A DNA stretch of 15,346 nt from Verrucomicrobiota bacterium (GTDB lineage: Bacteria; Verrucomicrobiota; Verrucomicrobiia; Opitutales; UBA953). Made by a program: the position numbers and the translations under genes. The stretch covers positions 1-15,346 of the forward strand of contig RGES01000016.1 of assembly GCA_009917805.1 (NCBI GenBank), in the 5' to 3' direction. Below the pieces are notes generated by a model. That model had not been told where the DNA came from. It ran no database searches and saw nothing but the letters and a program-made list of their open reading frames with translations. This document shows, in pieces, positions 13,192-15,346 of the stretch; the stretch's first letter is position 1; every line of letters begins with the position of its first letter.

Positions 13192-13822
13192 GCCAGACCT
13201 TGCCCGCCTTGACCAACACGGGCAGGAAGGAGACGAAGATGACCCCGAGGGTGACCGCCCCGAGGTTCTTGGCCAGCGGGGTGTTGCCGATGAGGTGGCC
13301 GAGGAGCACGAGCGAGCCGATCCAGACGACGGCGCCGGCGACGTTCCAGACGAAGAAGCGACGGGGGGGCATCTTGCCCATGCCGGCCACGAAAGGCACG
13401 AAGGTACGGATGATCGGGATGAAGCGCGCCAGCACGAGCGAAGCGGCTCCTTTCTCCGCATAGTAAGCGCGCGCGGCCTCGAGGTAGCGACGCTTGTAGA
13501 GCCAGCCGTCTTCCCATTTTTCGACCCGTTCGCCGAACTTCGCGCCGAGCCAGCGGCCGAGCTCGTTCCCGACGATGCCGGCGACCGTCAGCGAGAAGAA
13601 CAGGGTCCAAGGGTCGAGCAGGGCGGGGCGTTCGCCGTTCGCGATCGTGAGGATGCCGGCGACGACGATCATCGAATCTCCGGGCAGGAAGAAGCCGAAG
13701 AGCAGGCCGGTCTCGGCGAAGACGATGAGCGTCATGACCGGGATGCCGCCGATCTTGATCATCTCCTCGACGTTCGACATCGATTGGAGGGCGGCTTTCA
13801 GGGTGCTGAACCAATTGTCCAT
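13163..13822 (-). CDS. DedA family (SNARE-associated/VTT domain) membrane protein
   Basis: A 219-residue inner-membrane protein. Family marks are the acidic residue E37 in VFAETGLLFGFFLPGDS, the FLPGDS turn (45-50), GNELGRWLG (85-93) and the arginine-rich LARFIPIIRTFVPFVAG (131-147) with R133 and R139, then the G-K-M-P-x-x-R-F-F segment. Hydrophobic segments lie near 28-45, 51-62, 74-90, 160-178 and 187-205. DedA proteins support membrane homeostasis; some act as undecaprenyl-phosphate or phospholipid scramblases/flippases, which one is not predictable here. I use ATG 13822 because the family starts near there; the frame stays open to an ATG at 13903, whose extra 27 residues are polar and cross the spacer palindromes. 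The 3' end overlaps the histidine kinase gene by 29 bp. Confidence 0.92.
   Translation of the reverse strand: MDNWFSTLKAALQSMSNVEEMIKIGGIPVMTLIVFAETGLLFGFFLPGDSMIVVAGILTIANGERPALLDPWTLFFSLTVAGIVGNELGRWLGAKFGERVEKWEDGWLYKRRYLEAARAYYAEKGAASLVLARFIPIIRTFVPFVAGMGKMPPRRFFVWNVAGAVVWIGSLVLLGHLIGNTPLAKNLGAVTLGVIFVSFLPVLVKAGKVWLTSRRETRT
13175..13187. repeat. Perfect inverted repeat in the tail-to-tail overlap of the kinase and dedA genes
   Basis: TTCCCG (13175-13180) and CGGGAA (13182-13187) flank a single central T. Either transcript could fold TTCCC-GTC-GGGAA as a short hairpin. No T run follows on either strand, so it is at best a weak terminator. It codes for part of both proteins. Confidence 0.45.
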
Positions 13823-13847
13823 GCGGTCATTAAGGAAGGAGGCGGGG

Positions 13848-13894
13848 GATTGGCAATCGCCCTTGAAGGAAACGACGTTTCCCGTCACGGTGAC
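13848..13894. promoter_or_regulatory. Three palindromes in the dedA/glnD divergent spacer
   Basis: The 79-base spacer holds three perfect inverted repeats in close succession: GATTG-G-CAATC (13848-13858), GGAAAC-GAC-GTTTCC (13868-13882) and GTCAC-G-GTGAC (13884-13894). Center-to-center distances are about 22 and 14 bases. Such dyads between divergent genes are typical of operator sites, but no known regulator consensus was recognised. A weak -35-like TTGAAG (13863-13868) lies between the first two, pointing toward glnD. Confidence 0.4.
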
Positions 13895-13901
13895 CCGTCG
13901 C

Positions 13902-15346
13902 ATGTCGCCCGAATACGAATCTTCCTCGGTCCTGCTGCGCCGCGCCGCGTTGCAGCATGGCCTGGCCGGTCAGGCGGCCTTGGAGGGGGAGTTCGTCCCG
14001 CGCGCCAAGGTCTTCCTGGCGGAAGCGCGTGAGATACAGCTGGCGGCCCATCGGGCCGGCGTCCGTGGCGGCGAGGTCGCCAGGCTGCGCTCCGACGCGA
14101 TCGACATCCTGTTCGACGCGCTTTTCCTGAAAGCCGGTCCGGCGGCCGCCGCGATCAGCCTCGTCGCCACCGGGGGTTATGGCCGCGCCGAACTCTGCCC
14201 GCTGAGCGACATCGACCTGCTGGTGCTCGTACCGCGTCATTCCGCCGCCACGAAAGCCTTGGTCGAATCGATCCTGTATCCCCTCTGGGATCTCGGTCTC
14301 AAGGTCGGCCAATCGGTCCGGACCGTCACCGAGTCGACCAACTACGCGAAGGATGACCTGCACCTGCATGTCGCGTTGCTGGAGACGCGTCATCTCTGCG
14401 GCTCCGCGGAACTTTACGCCCAGCTCGAGGCCAAGACCGCGGCCTTGCTTTCCGGCCAGGCCTGGAAGCCCTTCGCGCGGGCCATCGTGGAGTCCCAGCG
14501 CAAGCGACGCGAGAAGGCCGGCGGCAGCGCCTACCTCCAGGAGCCTGACCTCAAGAACGGCGTCGGCGCCCTTCGCGACGTGCAGGGCTGCGTCTGGATC
14601 GCCCGCACGGCCCGCAACGGCGTCGGCCCGGCCGGCTTGGCCTCTTCCGGTTTCCTGCCTTCGGTCGACCTGCTGAAGTTCGAGGAGGCCAAGCAGGTGC
14701 TGTTACGTCTCCGCTGCGAGCTGCACTTCCAGGTCACCCGTCCCACCGAACAGCTTTCCTTGGAGCGTCAGGACACGATGTCCCAAGGCCTCGGCTACCG
14801 CGGTACCCTGACCGAACGTATCGGTGCGATGATGCGGGAATATTTCGACGCCGCCGACCATGTGCGCCGTTGCGCCGAGATCGTCGAGGGCGCCGTGATG
14901 GGCGAGCCCGAGCCCGAAGGGTGGGGCGCTCCTTTCGTCATGGACGGCCTCCGCGTCGTCCCGGGCGGCACCGTCACCGCCGAGCATCGCCTGGTCTTCG
15001 AGGAAGACCCCGGCCGCCTCGTCCGTCTCTTCCGCATCTGCCAGATCCATGAGGCCCGCCCTGATCGGGCGTTGTCGCTGCTCGTCCGCGAGCGCGCCCA
15101 CCTGCTGACGCCCGCGCTGGCGGCGTCCGAGGAGGCCAGCAGCGCCCTGCGCGCGATGCTGACGGAAGGCGGGCGCGTCTACGGCACGCTGAATGCGCTC
15201 CGCGAGCACGGCCTGCTCTATCGGCTCGTGCCCGAGTTCGCCGGCCTGCACTGCCTCGTGCAGTTCGAGTTCTATCATCGCTGGACGGCGGACGTCCATA
15301 CGCTCCGTTGCCTCATGGAGCTGGACGCCATCTACGCGGGCGAGAC
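13902..15346 (+). CDS. glnD: [Protein-PII] uridylyltransferase / uridylyl-removing enzyme, 5' part (cut by window end)
   Basis: The frame is open from ATG 13902 to the window edge, giving the first 481 residues of a protein that is normally about 850-950 long. The nucleotidyltransferase signature is ATGGYGRAELCPLSDIDLLVLV (89-110), with catalytic D103 and D105 in SDID. EPDLKNGVGALRD (214-226) is the GlnD helix motif, usually EPNxKxGxGGLRD. FEFYHRWTADVHTLRC (455-470) begins the HD domain; the catalytic HD pair and the two ACT domains lie beyond the window. GlnD senses glutamine and adds or removes UMP on PII, thereby setting GlnB and glutamine synthetase activity. The start has no Shine-Dalgarno sequence and lies in CATG, which is also the far upstream in-frame ATG of the opposite dedA-type gene. 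There is no PII or amtB gene in view. Confidence 0.95.
   Translation, partial: MSPEYESSSVLLRRAALQHGLAGQAALEGEFVPRAKVFLAEAREIQLAAHRAGVRGGEVARLRSDAIDILFDALFLKAGPAAAAISLVATGGYGRAELCPLSDIDLLVLVPRHSAATKALVESILYPLWDLGLKVGQSVRTVTESTNYAKDDLHLHVALLETRHLCGSAELYAQLEAKTAALLSGQAWKPFARAIVESQRKRREKAGGSAYLQEPDLKNGVGALRDVQGCVWIARTARNGVGPAGLASSGFLPSVDLLKFEEAKQVLLRLRCELHFQVTRPTEQLSLERQDTMSQGLGYRGTLTERIGAMMREYFDAADHVRRCAEIVEGAVMGEPEPEGWGAPFVMDGLRVVPGGTVTAEHRLVFEEDPGRLVRLFRICQIHEARPDRALSLLVRERAHLLTPALAASEEASSALRAMLTEGGRVYGTLNALREHGLLYRLVPEFAGLHCLVQFEFYHRWTADVHTLRCLMELDAIYAGE

Noticed and set aside
10801..13461. 886-codon open frame antisense to cysE and the histidine kinase
   Set aside because: It runs across two well-supported genes and into a third on its own strand, and its product is Arg/Ala/Asp/His-rich with no recognisable domain. 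A mirror-frame artefact.
13823..13903. 27-residue N-terminal extension of the DedA protein
   Set aside because: The extension is polar, lies ahead of the normal family start and would run through the three spacer palindromes up to the glnD start codon.

Overview
The window looks like an ordinary housekeeping stretch of a chromosome from a high-GC Gram-negative-type bacterium. Third codon positions are nearly all G or C, and there are Sec and Tat export signals, an ornithine-lipid-type fused acyltransferase and GlnD. My best guess is the PVC group, perhaps Verrucomicrobiota of the Opitutae type. That rests on general protein resemblance and on the rarity of Shine-Dalgarno sequences, not on a marker gene, and should be held loosely. 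I see no insertion sequence, phage gene, CRISPR array, tRNA, rRNA or transfer boundary.

Layout. Bases 1-48 are the tail of a plus-strand gene. 109-1908 (+) is a fused lysophospholipid/ornithine-lipid-type acyltransferase. Convergent to it, separated by a hairpin terminator, is metY (1957-3246, -), an O-acetylhomoserine sulfhydrylase. MetY is transcribed divergently from a secreted GH16 beta-glucanase (3353-4135, +). A plus-strand run follows: cysS (4190-5620), a membrane-anchored SIMPL/DUF541 protein (5673-6443), thrS lacking its TGS domain (6509-8386) and a Tat-exported alkaline phosphatase (8462-9844). A strong bidirectional terminator (9865-9894) separates the phosphatase from an exported thioredoxin-like protein on the minus strand (9914-10501). 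Divergent from that is cysE (10663-11469), followed after 3 nt by a soluble two-GAF histidine kinase (11473-13191). The kinase gene overlaps tail to tail, by 29 bp, a DedA-family membrane protein gene (13163-13822, -). The divergent dedA/glnD spacer holds three small perfect palindromes, and the window ends inside glnD (13902-15346, +).

How the genes work together. Several products touch sulfur amino acids: CysE makes O-acetylserine, MetY assimilates sulfide into homocysteine and CysS charges tRNA with cysteine. They lie in separate transcription units, so this is a loose theme rather than a pathway cluster. The GH16 enzyme and the alkaline phosphatase are exported scavenging enzymes that release sugars and phosphate. 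GlnD is the nitrogen-status sensor acting on PII; no PII gene is visible here. The most suggestive pairing is cysE with the histidine kinase, which probably share a transcript, yet no response regulator is in the window.

I did not find a convincing new defence or mobile system. The points most worth following are the leaderless or very-short-leader look of many genes, the palindrome-rich dedA/glnD spacer, the cysE-kinase pair, the fused acyltransferase, the ThrRS architecture and the active-site variant of the phosphatase.
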